Positions 13,406-24,299 of a DNA stretch of 64,000 nt are shown here, in pieces. Position 1 is the first letter of the stretch; every line of letters begins with the position of its first letter. The DNA comes from Dipteris shenzhenensis (taxonomy: Eukaryota > Polypodiophyta > Polypodiopsida > Gleicheniales), in the NCBI GenBank assembly GCA_047967505.1, contig CM106540.1; one strand, 5' to 3'. A program made the position numbers and the translations under genes. The notes under the pieces are model-generated. The model was given only the letters and a program-made list of their open reading frames with translations, did no database searches and was not told where the DNA came from.

Positions 13406-16400
13406 ATGTCTGAGAATCTGTCTACCATTGTCAGTGAGAAGCTTGACAAGAACAACTTCCAAGCATGGAAGTTCAGGATGACAAACTTCTTTATGGGAAA
13501 AGGAGTTTGGGATTACATCAGTGGTGAAACTGCAGAACCAGTTTTGGGTGCTGCTCCCACTCCTGCTGAATTGAAGGCCTTTAAAGAATGGCATGAAAAA
13601 GCCAGAAAATGCCTGTATTGGCTGTCCGTTAGCATTTCAGATTCTATGATTGTGCATATACAGGATCTAGAGACGCCTAAGGAGGCATGGGATACATTGG
13701 TGAAGCTGTATAGCACAAATACCAAAGCACGAAAGATGCAGCTAAAGCAGGAGTTACACAATGTGCAAAGGAAAAATATGAATATAAATGAGTATTCCTT
13801 GAAGGTGAAAGGCCTTGCAGATTCTCTTTCCTCCATTGGAGCACCTGTTGATGATGAGGACTTAGTGTCCGTGACCTTGAATGGTCTTGGGAAAGATTAT
13901 GCACAGTTTCGGACATCCATTGGAGTCCGTGAAACATTTCCTGATTTTGAGGAACTTATTGCTCTCTTGCTGAGTGAAGAGCAAAGGAATGGTGGTTCAG
14001 CCACCTCAACTTCTCAAGAGACTGCTTTCTACTCGAATACAGGTAGAGGCAGGGGTAGAGGAAGAGGCCGTTCTGGTGGCCGTGCAGGAAATCAGAACCA
14101 ACAGCAACAACAGGAAAACCAGTCCTATGGAGGAGGACGTGGTAGTTCTAGAGGCAGGGGGAGCCAAAGAGGCCGTGGTTCATGGCAAAGGAACCAGCAA
14201 GTAAATAACAGCATAGAATGCTATTATTGTGGAAAGCCTGGACACAAGGAGAATACATGCTATAAAAAGCAGAATGACATCAAAAGTGGAAAGTTGCAGC
14301 AAAGCAACTATGCATCATCAAGTGGGCATGGTGACGACAGAAATGAGCACCTTTTTGTGATGCAGCATATGGTTAACTCCATGTCAGGAGATGCTGCAGC
14401 TTGCAATGATGTTTGGTATGTTGATTCAGGTGCCTCTAACCACATGACCAGTCATGGTGAGTGGTTTCATGATGTCAGAAATTTGGATAAGCCAGGTTAT
14501 GTTGAAACAGGTGATGATACTGCGCACCCAATTACGCAGGTTGGTAAAGTGCCATTGGCTATGCAGGATGGCAAAACGAAGTACTTGGCAGATGTACTTC
14601 ATGTTCCAAAAATCACTAAGAACCTGGTTTCAGTTGGCCAGATGGTTGAGCAAGGTCTGCAGGTTAGATTCAATCCTGATGGATGCTTTGTTGAGGACTT
14701 GAAAAATAAATGCCGCTTGGTTGCGAAAGGCAACAAAAATGGAAGAATGTTCACCTTGGATGTTGATATGCCTGAGGTGAAAGCTGCTATGTTTGCGCAT
14801 GGGAGAGGTGTCATTGCAGATATTGAGATATGGCACAAGCGCATTGGGCACGTGAATATACAAAGGCTGAAATCTATGCAAACGAAAAACATTGTTGCAG
14901 GTTTGCCTAAATTCAGAGTTGAAGGAATGCAAAAGGTATGTGAAGCATGCCAAATGGGTAAGCAGGCGAGACATGCATTTCCCAAAAATGCTAAGGTGAG
15001 CAAAAGACCTTTGGAAGTGATCCATTCAGATGTTTGGACAACCAAAGCTGCTTCTATTGGTGGATGCCATTATTATGTGACGTTTATTGATGACTACACT
15101 AGGAAGGTGTGGATTTATTTTATGAAGCACAAAAGTGAAGTGTTCAGCCATTTCAAGGCTTTTAAGGCCATGGTTGAAAAAGAGAAAGGTGTGCATATTA
15201 AAGTGCTAAGATCTGATGGAGGGGGAGAGTACTTTTCAGAAGAATTTTGTGAATATCTGAAAGAACAGGGAATTCAAAGGAAGTACTCATGCAGGTCTAC
15301 CCCTCAGCAGAATGGGGTTGCAGAAAGGAAGAACAGGCATATTGCAGAAGTAGGACGGGCGATCCTAAATGAGAAAAACATGCCTGATTATTTTTGGGCT
15401 GAAGCAGTAGCAACTGCTGTTTATATTATGAACAGAACCCCCACTGCAGCTGTCCATGGCATGACGCCTGAAGAAATGTATACAGGCCAAAAACCAGATA
15501 TTTCTCACTTGAAGGTATTTGGTTGCATAGCTTATGTTCATGTTCCTGATGAGAAGAGAACAAAGCTGGATCCAAAGGCAGAAAAATGCATCTTTATTGG
15601 ATATTCTCTGCACCAGAAAGGGTATCGCTGTTATAACCCTTCCACCCGCAAAATGCAAGTGAGCAGAGATGTTGTTTTTGATGAAATGAGCAGCTGGTAT
15701 GCACCAACTGTTATGGTAGGAGATGCAGATGCAGGAAATGGGAATGCTGCAATAAATACAGAGCAGCAATCTCAAGCCTTGAGTGGACCCAGAGAGTCCT
15801 CTACTAGTGGATCTAATGCATGGACAGGGAGATTGAGATCTAGTGAATCGTCACATGGCAGTCCTGATAGTGTTGTGCAGGTATCACATAAGGGAAAAGA
15901 AAAAGTGGACCATACTCCAGTATTTGATGTGTCTGCTGGTAGCTCTCATGTTGATGGAGAGTCAAGCGGCCCTGAAATGAGCCTTGATGAGGAACTTGGG
16001 ATTCCTTCTGTTGTTACACCTGGTGCAAGGAAAAGCAGGCATGATTTAAAGACGCCTGCAACTGATCCAGTTGTACGGAGGTCCACTCGTATTAAGTATC
16101 CAGTTGACAGGCTGAGATATGATGGGTATACAGCACATCACTATGCTTATACGGTCAAGGTTCTAGAGGAGCCAGAGCCCACATGTTTTGAGGATGCAGC
16201 AGGGCATAAAAATTGGGAAGCAGCTATGGATGAAGAGATGGCTGCCTTGGATGCAAACCACACTTGGGATTTGATGCCTTTGCCTCATGATAAGAAGGCT
16301 ATTGGCTGCAAGTGGGTTTACAAAGTAAAGCACAATGCTGATGGGTCTGTTAGCAGGTACAAGGCAAGATTGGTTGCCAAAGGTTTTGCACAAACATATG

Positions 16401-17761
16401 GAATTGACTATGAGGAAACTTTCAGCCCAGTTGCAAGGATGGCAACCGTGAGAGCAGTAATTGCTATGGCTGCTGCAAAGGGATGGTCTTTGCATCAGAT
16501 GGATGTGAAAAATGCCTTCTTGCATGGTGACTTGCAGGAAGAGGTTTATATGATGCAGCCAGAAGGTTATGAGGATAAAGCACACCCCGATTTTGTATGC
16601 AGGTTGCGCAAAGCCTTGTATGGCTTAAAACAGGCGCCGAGGGCATGGTCAGACAAGATAGGGCAATATCTTGTCACTATTGGATTTCAGATTTCCAATT
16701 CAGATTTTTCACTTTATGTGAAAAGGACAAACAGAGGGATTGTGCTTATAGTCATCTATGTTGATGACTTGATTATTACAGGTGATAGTGATGCAGACAT
16801 TAATGAAGTGAAGCTGCTGTTGAAGCAGAAATTTGAGATGAAGGATTTGGGAGAGCTGCGTTACTTCTTGGGCATTGAGGTTATTAGATCCCCGAGTGGG
16901 ATATGGCTGTTGCAAAGGCAATACGGTTTGGACATGCTGTCCAAATATGGGATGACAGGCTGTAAGCCTATCTCTGTTCCATTGGAGCAGAATGTGAAGC
17001 TCAATGCAGAGTCAGGTGAGCTTCTTGAAGATATTACTATGTACAGGCGCATAGTAGGTAGCTTGATTTACATGACTATAACCCGACCAGATTTGAGCTA
17101 TGCTGTGGGGCTGGTGAGTCAGTTTATGCAGGCACCGAGGAAGCCACATTTGGATGCGGCTAGGCGCATACTGCGGTATGTGAAGTCCACATTGCATTAT
17201 GGACTGTTTTATGAAGCTGGGTGTGCATTACAGGTACATGGATACACAGATGCTGACTGGGCTGGTAGTGTCTCAGACAGGAGATCTACTAGTGGTTTTA
17301 TGTTTTCCCTTGGGAGTGGTGCCAATAGTTGGAGCAGCAAGAAGCAGCCAACAGTTGCCTTGTCGAGCACAGAGGTTGAGTACAGGGGTGCAGCAATGGC
17401 TGCATGTGAGGTAGCTTGGTTACGAAAGCTACTTGCAGATATGGGACAGTCAGTTCATGCAGCAGTTGTCATTCATTGTGACAACATTAGCAGCATCATG
17501 CTTGCTAATAACCCAGTCTATCATGCTAGAACGAAGCACATTGAGGTGCATTATCACTTTGTGAGAGAGAAGGTTCTAGCTGGTGAGATTGATCTTGTCT
17601 ATGTCAGCACTGAGGAGCAGGTGGCTGATATCTTTACGAAGGCATTGGGTACCGAGAAGCTTCGCAGATTTAGGAGCTTGCTTGGTGTACGTGAGATGGA
17701 TTTGAGCTTGAGGGGGAGTGTTGAGATATCAAGCTCTATCCCCGACATATCTCCTGGATGA
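13406..17761 (+). CDS. Ty1/copia Gag-Pol polyprotein, 1451 aa, intact frame
   Basis: This is one uninterrupted frame for the retrotransposon polyprotein. I chose the Met at 13406 (MSENLS) because copies A, B and D start homologously; an upstream in-frame Met exists at 13379. Approximate residues: gag with NNFQAWKFRM (17-30), Arg/Gly/Gln-rich linker, CCHC knuckle CYYCGKPGHKENTC (272-285), protease DSGASNHMT (about 339), integrase His/Cys zinc region (475-520). The integrase core Asp, Asp and Glu lie near HSDVW (540), SDGGGEYF (602) and NGVAERK (636). The RT has DVKNAFLHGDL (1033) and the catalytic YVDD (1119). RNase H has TDADWAG (1281), STEVEY (1322) and DNISS (1358), and the tail has ADIFTKALG. 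The stop lies inside the 3' LTR. All key catalytic residues are present, so the copy could be active, though transcription is not shown. Confidence 0.95.
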   Translation: MSENLSTIVSEKLDKNNFQAWKFRMTNFFMGKGVWDYISGETAEPVLGAAPTPAELKAFKEWHEKARKCLYWLSVSISDSMIVHIQDLETPKEAWDTLVKLYSTNTKARKMQLKQELHNVQRKNMNINEYSLKVKGLADSLSSIGAPVDDEDLVSVTLNGLGKDYAQFRTSIGVRETFPDFEELIALLLSEEQRNGGSATSTSQETAFYSNTGRGRGRGRGRSGGRAGNQNQQQQQENQSYGGGRGSSRGRGSQRGRGSWQRNQQVNNSIECYYCGKPGHKENTCYKKQNDIKSGKLQQSNYASSSGHGDDRNEHLFVMQHMVNSMSGDAAACNDVWYVDSGASNHMTSHGEWFHDVRNLDKPGYVETGDDTAHPITQVGKVPLAMQDGKTKYLADVLHVPKITKNLVSVGQMVEQGLQVRFNPDGCFVEDLKNKCRLVAKGNKNGRMFTLDVDMPEVKAAMFAHGRGVIADIEIWHKRIGHVNIQRLKSMQTKNIVAGLPKFRVEGMQKVCEACQMGKQARHAFPKNAKVSKRPLEVIHSDVWTTKAASIGGCHYYVTFIDDYTRKVWIYFMKHKSEVFSHFKAFKAMVEKEKGVHIKVLRSDGGGEYFSEEFCEYLKEQGIQRKYSCRSTPQQNGVAERKNRHIAEVGRAILNEKNMPDYFWAEAVATAVYIMNRTPTAAVHGMTPEEMYTGQKPDISHLKVFGCIAYVHVPDEKRTKLDPKAEKCIFIGYSLHQKGYRCYNPSTRKMQVSRDVVFDEMSSWYAPTVMVGDADAGNGNAAINTEQQSQALSGPRESSTSGSNAWTGRLRSSESSHGSPDSVVQVSHKGKEKVDHTPVFDVSAGSSHVDGESSGPEMSLDEELGIPSVVTPGARKSRHDLKTPATDPVVRRSTRIKYPVDRLRYDGYTAHHYAYTVKVLEEPEPTCFEDAAGHKNWEAAMDEEMAALDANHTWDLMPLPHDKKAIGCKWVYKVKHNADGSVSRYKARLVAKGFAQTYGIDYEETFSPVARMATVRAVIAMAAAKGWSLHQMDVKNAFLHGDLQEEVYMMQPEGYEDKAHPDFVCRLRKALYGLKQAPRAWSDKIGQYLVTIGFQISNSDFSLYVKRTNRGIVLIVIYVDDLIITGDSDADINEVKLLLKQKFEMKDLGELRYFLGIEVIRSPSGIWLLQRQYGLDMLSKYGMTGCKPISVPLEQNVKLNAESGELLEDITMYRRIVGSLIYMTITRPDLSYAVGLVSQFMQAPRKPHLDAARRILRYVKSTLHYGLFYEAGCALQVHGYTDADWAGSVSDRRSTSGFMFSLGSGANSWSSKKQPTVALSSTEVEYRGAAMAACEVAWLRKLLADMGQSVHAAVVIHCDNISSIMLANNPVYHARTKHIEVHYHFVREKVLAGEIDLVYVSTEEQVADIFTKALGTEKLRRFRSLLGVREMDLSLRGSVEISSSIPDISPG
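17710..17718 (+). promoter_or_regulatory. Polypurine tract of copy C
   Basis: GAGGGGGAG sits immediately before the 3' LTR, where plus-strand DNA synthesis is primed. It overlaps the coding frame. Confidence 0.85.
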
Positions 17762-18016
17762 CTATCATTTATGTCACTGCCTATGTTAGTTGTACTCGTG
17801 GTGTAGTTAGACTACCACGTATGTTTTTGGTTTGGGTTCACATATGAACCACGTATTCTAGGTTTTGACATATAGGGTATTTCCCTCTTCTATTGTATTG
17901 TTGTTGTGTGCAAAAGTGAAGAAAGGCTTCACCCTCCAAACTTGTGTCCTCTCTCGCTTGTGTGTTGTGAAGAAAGCTGAACTCGAGTCTCCTATCTCTC
18001 TCCCTCATTCTTTACA
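17719..18016 (+). repeat. 3' LTR of copia copy C
   Basis: This 298-bp partner of the 12531-12828 LTR is followed by the CCCTT target duplication. The polyprotein stop codon lies 40-43 bp inside it. Confidence 0.95.
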
Positions 18017-18019
18017 CCC

Positions 18020-18051
18020 TTCTCTCTCTCTCTCTCTCTCGCTCTCTCTCT
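18020..18051. repeat. (CT)n microsatellite at the insertion flank
   Basis: A short CT-dinucleotide run follows the copy C target site. The rest of 18052-18330 is AT-rich with no gene seen. Confidence 0.85.
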
Positions 18052-18335
18052 CATGCATAATACACATATACACTATCTGCATAGATTTAAAATTATAAAG
18101 ATTTATCAATTTTTTATTCATACCATAAAGATACATCAATATAGAGGTGCTAATGATTAAATATAGTCTTAATAATCAATGAAACATCACTTTCTATTAT
18201 TTGTAATTGTTGTTTACATCTAAAAATGCCTCATGGCCAAGTGCATTGTTGAAGGTTTGAGGATCAAAGAAACTGGATATTATTAATCTCCAATCTTTAG
18301 GATAAAAAGATGGGCCCCTTCCATCATGTCTCTAT

Positions 18336-18689
18336 TGTGAAGATAGTGGGAGAGAGGGAAGGAGTCTCACTTGCGGCTTTCTCACATGCACAAATGGGGG
18401 AATACACACAAAGGTGGAGGCTAAAAATAGTTTTCCTCTTCTTAGTTGTGAAAGCCAAAAGAACTCTAGTACAAAGAAATAGAAGAACCCTATATGTGGG
18501 TCTCAAAACCAAACTCAACTAACTAAGGTGGCATACTAACTGAGCCACAAACTAGAGTAGATAAGGATAGCTGTCATCCAGCTATTATTCGTGGGCGGTG
18601 TACCAACCGCATCTCCAGCTAACAAGTCGGTGACATAAATACACAACGGTCACCCTGGCATATCGTGAGTGGAGCTGGATATCTCAACA
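18336..18689 (-). repeat. 3' LTR of copia copy D
   Basis: This is a 354-bp LTR. It contains a 7-bp stretch (within CCAACCGCATC) that the partner LTR lacks. The purine tract next to it reads GAGGGGGAG on the minus strand. Confidence 0.92.
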
Positions 18690-19712
18690 CTCCCCCTCGA
18701 GCTCAATCCCAATTCCTGCACACCAAGCAGGTCTCTGAACTTGCGCAGCTTCTCTGCGCCCAATGCTTTCGTGAATATGTCAGCTACCTGATCCTCTGTG
18801 CTGACATAAACTAGATCAATAAGACCTAGTAAAACCTTCTCCCGCACATAGTGATAATGCACCTCAATGTGCTTTGTTCTAGCATGAAAGACTGGGTTCT
18901 TTGCCAAGTGTATGCTGCTCATGTTGTCACAATAAATGACAACTTGCCCATTTGTAGACTGATGCATACCATAGAGTAGCTTATGCAACCAAGCTACCTC
19001 ACATGCAGCCATTGCTGCACCCCTTGTACTCAGCCTCTGTGCTCGACAAGGCAACTGTAGGCTGTTTCTTGCTGCTCCAAGTGACTGCAACACTCCCAAA
19101 AGAGAACACATACCCACTGGTAGATCGTCTATCAGAAATACTACCAGCCCAATCAGCATCAGTGTATCCATGCAACTGTATCTGAACCCCAGCCTCATAA
19201 AATAGTCCATACTGCAATGTGGACTTCACATACCTGAGTATGCATCTAGCCGCATCCAAATGCGATTTCCTTGGAGCCTGCATAAACTGACTTACCAACC
19301 CAACAGCATAGCTCAAATCTGGCCTGGTAATAGTTATGTAAATCAAACTTCCTACTATGCGTCTGTACATAGTAGGGTCTTCCAGAATCTCACCTGCATC
19401 TGCGCTCAGCTTCACATTCTGCTCCAAAGGAACTGAAATAGGCTTACAGCCTGTCATCCCATATTTGGACAGCATGTCCAATCCATACTGCCTCTGCAAG
19501 AGCTGTATCCCACTTGGTGATGCCTGCATTTCCTGTTGATTGGGAACATTAGGAAGAACAGGTTCTTCTTCATTTCCTGTAATGAATTCCCAATAGCCTT
19601 TTTCCATCAAGAAATTCGTCATTCTAAACTTCCATGCCTGGAAGTTGTTCTTGTCAAGCTTTTCAGTGACAATCTGTGAAAGAGAATCAGATGCTATTAC
19701 AGAACACTGCAA
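18690..19712 (-). pseudogene. Gag::RT-RNase H fusion remnant of copy D
   Basis: A 237-residue frame (19712-18999) fuses about 65 gag residues to the last part of RT and the start of RNase H. The RNase H remainder lies in a second frame (19210-18650) with ARTKHIEVHYH and ADIFTKALG. The junction lies between gag QEMQA and RT SPSGIQ. Protease, integrase and the YVDD catalytic box are missing, so it cannot encode working polymerase. The product, if made, would be a gag fragment with an RNase H-like tail; no function is implied. Confidence 0.85.
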
Positions 19713-20228
19713 AATATTATGTCACTGCAAAAAACACAGCTTTTGCCTCACACGGGCAGATCTGCAAAACTGACGAAAGTGGTATTTCACCACATAGTCA
19801 CTTCCTAGTGATGATTTTACATCAACAGGCAACAGGCATGAATCTGCAACTCCCAATATCTCTGCACACAGGCATACGATGCAATTTCTGCGACAACTTT
19901 CCACCGACTAGCCGCGCAATGGTCGCACAGCCAAAAACAGGGCCTTTTTCTGAGTGCCTGCGAAGAACTTCCACCTTCAAAACGAGCCCCGAAATGGCCT
20001 CGAATCAGAAAAATAAAGTCACAGAGGGCTTCGCTCTTTCTCGCAGCATATACTGCGCTCTTGCCACACCGCGAAGGGCGTCTCAATCTGAAACAGTGCA
20101 CTCTTGCACTTCTGGCTGTGCTACCTACAGAGATTTGCTCCCAAACTCGAAATAGGAAAGCAACACTGGTCCTCTTACCAGGACACCACGAACTTGGCTT
20201 GCTTTCTTGAGCTCCTTACCACGAACAA

Positions 20229-20241
20229 GGCTCTGATACCA
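20229..20241 (-). promoter_or_regulatory. Primer-binding site of copy D
   Basis: The minus strand reads TGGTATCAGAGCC next to the 5' LTR, so the signals needed for reverse transcription in trans are kept. Confidence 0.88.
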
Positions 20242-20588
20242 TGTGAAGATAGTGGGAGAGAGGGAAGGAGTCTCACTTGCGGCTTTCTCACATGCACAAA
20301 TGGGGGAATACACACAAAGGTGGAGGCTGAAAACAGTTTTCCTCTTCTTAGTTGTGAAAGCCAAAAGAACTCTAGTACAAAGAAATAGAAGAACCCTATA
20401 TGTGGGTCTCAAAACCAAACTCAACTAACTAAGGTGGCATACTAACTGAGCCACAAACTAGAGTAGATAAGGATAGCTATCATCCAGCTATTATTCGTGG
20501 GCGGTGTACATCTCCAGCTAACAAGTCGGTGACATAAATACACAACAGTCACCCTGGCATATCGCGAGTGGAGCTCGATATCTCAACA
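20242..20588 (-). repeat. 5' LTR of copia copy D
   Basis: This 347-bp LTR is nearly identical to 18336-18689 except for a 7-bp deletion near 20510. It is followed by the TCTAT target duplication. Confidence 0.92.
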
Positions 20589-20593
20589 TCTAT

Positions 20594-23500
20594 TATCTCT
20601 AGAGTATGTAGGGGACAACAATTCTTACAAAGGATGTTTTTCCCATCCCTATATCTAACTTTGCAATTATCAAGTCTAAAATAATTGCCTTGGGGAGGGC
20701 TTGCTATTGCCAATTGCATTTCTTCTCTAACTTAATTGCATGGTCCACTCCTCTTCTAGTTCCAATATTAGATCAAGATGTCATTGCTAAGAAATTAATA
20801 CCTCGACTATGGGAGTGTGAGTCCCATCATATGCAAATCATCATTGATCGCTTCCCATTGTGGGCTTTTCCATTTAAAACTTCTATTTGTGATAGACATG
20901 CAAAGATTTTGCCTTGAAGTACATGCAAAAATTCAAATCTGTTAATAATAGTATCCTATGACATTGTTATTTTTATACAAACAAGAATTGTTAGGTGCAC
21001 TCATCAATATGTCACATCTGAAGTGTTCAATTGACATTGTTACAAGTCTTCACTATGACATGTTCTTGTTTTCCATCCATTATCGAACAATTGACACAAC
21101 CAGTCTAGTTCTAAGCTCTTGCAAGTATATTTTATCTTTGTTTTTCTCAATTTCTTAGAATTAGTAGAGTAATCAACAAAGCATGGGAATGGAAGAAACC
21201 AAATGAGCCTAACATTTCTTCCACTAGTAGTTGGCTTCATAGCATTTCTCACATCATTGAGCATTCTATTTTTATATGTATTACTAATCTCTGTGCCTAG
21301 AAGTGGCCACTATGGACTATCAAAAGAAGGCAAGGGAAGAGATTCTAATATTTAATACTCACCTTCTTGATCTAGCACGATGAACATTGAGTCATAAAAG
21401 AAGGTCCCATCCTTCTTTAACTCTAAAGGTGTGTGTTGATCTTCATACTAAAGAATACCTATCTTAGCATGGAGGACATGCAACACCTCTATTATGCATG
21501 TTGTAGGCACCCAATCCTTGTATTGGATGGATATAAATCTGTCAAACAAATGCAAGGCATAAGATAGTTTTGTAAGTGTCCCTAGTTAAATGTAAATACT
21601 TTAAAGCAAGACCCTAATACACTATGAAAGTACTTAATTGGGCCTACAACGTGGAAGGCCTACATCTAGATACACATATATGTTCACAGGGAAAAAGGCA
21701 TACTGAATATATATGCAAGAAATCACTTGTTGCTGGGAGACATTTCAAAAATCATGATTCTATGCTTACAATGTTTGGAGATGTCCTTTGTCTCCTTTCA
21801 AGTCACTTTATAACACCCACTATCAACAACTGCATGGGTTAGCGGAGTCACAGTGGTTAACAGAGGTTCCGTTTGTAGAGTTCTCTTAAACCAAACATGC
21901 AGTTGTGAGATGCCTATACAGGGTTCAGCATTCGAGGATACGGGAAATTTTGAAATAGTTGCCCAAGTCTTTGAAACAATTGCCCGAGTCTTTGAAATGG
22001 TTGCCCAGGTCAAGATAACATAAGTACCATTCTTGGTGCTTGTTCAGCACCAATAGCTTGGTAGCTTTAGCCTACTACAAGAAGGTATAACATGGCATAT
22101 TGCCATGATTGCCTTGACACATCATAATTAGATAACACAAGTGCAATTTACAAAGCATGGGAAAGCAACAACGAAAGTGGAGCCATAAGACATCGACACA
22201 AAGAAAGGGAGTAGCACCATGCCTTGGACCTGCCTTGGAGCCAAATGAACCCAGATGGAGCCAGATGGACCCAAGCAATTTTTAAAAAGAGAGAATAGAG
22301 AAAGCCATAGGTCAATAGGGTTGGCTCCCTCTTGAATTCAAAACATACTATGTATAGATGCCAAAATTTTAACTTTGCTCTTTAATTGTAAACTTGCAAG
22401 TTGAGGAGTACAAGCTCTCTCTTTTCCAAGAGATTTGTTTGTGTTGTTCTTGCTCTTGCCTTTATGGATACCTCTCACCCCCCCTTCACTCTCTTACTTA
22501 ATGCTTCCCACTTCTTCCCTTCACTCCCTTTCCTTCCCTCTTCTTCCCCCACTCCTCTCCCCCACTTCTCTCCCCTTCTTCTCTTAAAATAAAAATCTAG
22601 AAGCCATTGGCATGACACTCTTGGGACATATGTGCTTGCATTGCTTCCACAAGTAGTAGCTTGGAGTAGGAGACTCCTTTGGCATTCCTTCAAGATCCGA
22701 TGACAATTGAGTCACCACTAGGTTTTTAGTACCATTGCCAAGGAGTTTAAGGTATGCTTTTGCTTGAACATATTTCTTCCATTATCTCCAACTTCCAAGT
22801 GCTTACTTTTGGTGTTTTGAGTGAGGAATGAGTTGAGAAAAAAAGTAAAGTAAGAGACAGGAAGGTAGGAAGAAAACTCTATTTAGTTTGTGATGCTTTT
22901 TAAGGTTTAAAGGTGTGCAAATCTAGGATAGAGTAGAAGGAATCCTTGTTAAACCTTGTATGCAATCCCATCTCTTAGAAAAAGCTAATATGTGATGATT
23001 GGGTGGAAGTTTCAAGGTATTGAGAATTACAAGTAGTCCCTTTTTGGAAGAAAACATTCTATTTTTTGGTTGGTTGGATGTTGAATCGATAGTGTGTGTC
23101 CTAAAGATGATAAAGTGGATATGGTAGTTGTGTCCTCATCAGACTTGCTCTGAATAATTACTCTATCCAATCCTCTTCCTACTTTAACCACACCTATATA
23201 CTTCATATCTCTAGGTTGTGTTGTACTTGTATTATCCCTCTTGGCCTACTTATAGAATTCCCTGCTATTACATTTAAGGATACCAAAGAAACTTGGCCTG
23301 TTTCAATACTCAACAAAATAATGTTGGCCTTAGAGTCTGTGAAGAATCTTTGTAAAGATGGTCCACCCTGTAGACAAAGCACAATGGTGCACCTAGATTG
23401 GTGGTGGTCATTGTGGGCAGGGGTTGATCATCTTTATAAATAAGAGTAGTCCCTTAGGAAGTAAGGTTCTTAGCATTTAAAATAAGCCACCAGTTGATTG

Positions 23501-24299
23501 GCTGGTGACTTATAAGGATACTCACTAGCTCAGTGGGGGCCTTGACATGTATAGCATGGTCTGGTTCCTCCCACTCACTGGATGGCTCCTCAATTTTTAC
23601 CTGATTCCTAGGAGTAATTCAAGGTGGTGTGGTTTGAGGTTCCAAGATTGGTAGAGGCAATGGGAGGTTTTGAGCCCTATATTGCCCTTGATTGGTAGGA
23701 GGGGCTCCTTGAATGGTCAACTGTCTCTAATTGGATGGATTTAGTGGTGTAGGCAAGGTCAAGGGTGGCCTTTGTTGGTACATGGGCTAGGGGATAAGCT
23801 TTGGGTAGCAACACTAGGAGATCTTGTGGTTTCCCCATCAAGCACAATGGCCATAGTAGAGTGCCATCCTAGCGCTAAGGTGGTGGCACTCATTGGTAGG
23901 ATAGTTTCCCATGTAGATGCCACACCACATGTTGTCTTGTCTCAAAAGTAGGTGAGGATTGCTTGGGCCTTCCCTCATCAATTACCCCTTAAGGTGTTGG
24001 CTTAGCTGGTGGTGGCCAACTCCTCCATATTTACACCCTTAGTGGGTAGAGTTGTCTCCTTGGCTTCATCCGCACTACGGTTTTACTAGTTTGGAACAAA
24101 TTAGATGATGCCACTTGTGTACTTTCTACTTGGGCCTTCTCTTTCATGTTATCCCCTAGGCATATAGCTGTCTTGCTACACAATGGCTTGGTGGAGGTGG
24201 ATCTCCTCGATGGCAGTGCTATTCTATAGCTAGATTACACATTGAAGATCAAATGCAGCAAAATAATTTTATCTTAATTCATTTTATGTGCTAGGTATG
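20594..24299. other. Long stretch without a recognisable gene
   Basis: No frame exceeds about 75 codons and none shows a domain. Three imperfect copies of a GAAA..TTGCCC..GTC motif occur at 21952-22012. A CT-rich patch lies at 22480-22585. A possible degraded Ty3/gypsy primer site is at 22727. The stretch is probably old decayed repeat sequence. Confidence 0.6.

Larger units (their letters stand above)
12531..18016 (+). mobile_element. Complete Ty1/copia retrotransposon (copy C), apparently intact
   Basis: This 5,486-bp element has two 298-bp LTRs (12531-12828 and 17719-18016) that start TGTTGAGATATC and end TTCTTTACA. A 5-bp target duplication CCCTT flanks it (12526-12530 and 18017-18021). 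By eye the LTRs differ at about five positions, so they are roughly 98% identical and the insertion is young compared with its neighbours. A Met-tRNA primer site follows the 5' LTR and a purine tract, GAGGGGGAG, precedes the 3' LTR. The order gag, protease, integrase, RT, RNase H is that of Ty1/copia. It is the only full-length uninterrupted element in the window and a good reference for reading the decayed copies A, B and D. Confidence 0.97.
18336..20588 (-). mobile_element. Internally deleted Ty1/copia element (copy D) with target duplication
   Basis: This 2,253-bp element has two LTRs (18336-18689 and 20242-20588) and a TCTAT target duplication (18331-18335 and 20589-20593). The minus-strand frame at 19712-18999 starts as gag (LSQIVTEKLDKNNFQAWKFRM). 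It then passes at about 19522, within one frame, to the end of RT (SPSGIQLLQRQYGLD). Protease, integrase and most of RT are therefore deleted, and RNase H (19210-18690) follows after a frame change. Because the target duplication is intact, the deleted form may itself have transposed using proteins from a relative. A deletion after insertion would leave the same picture. Confidence 0.92.
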
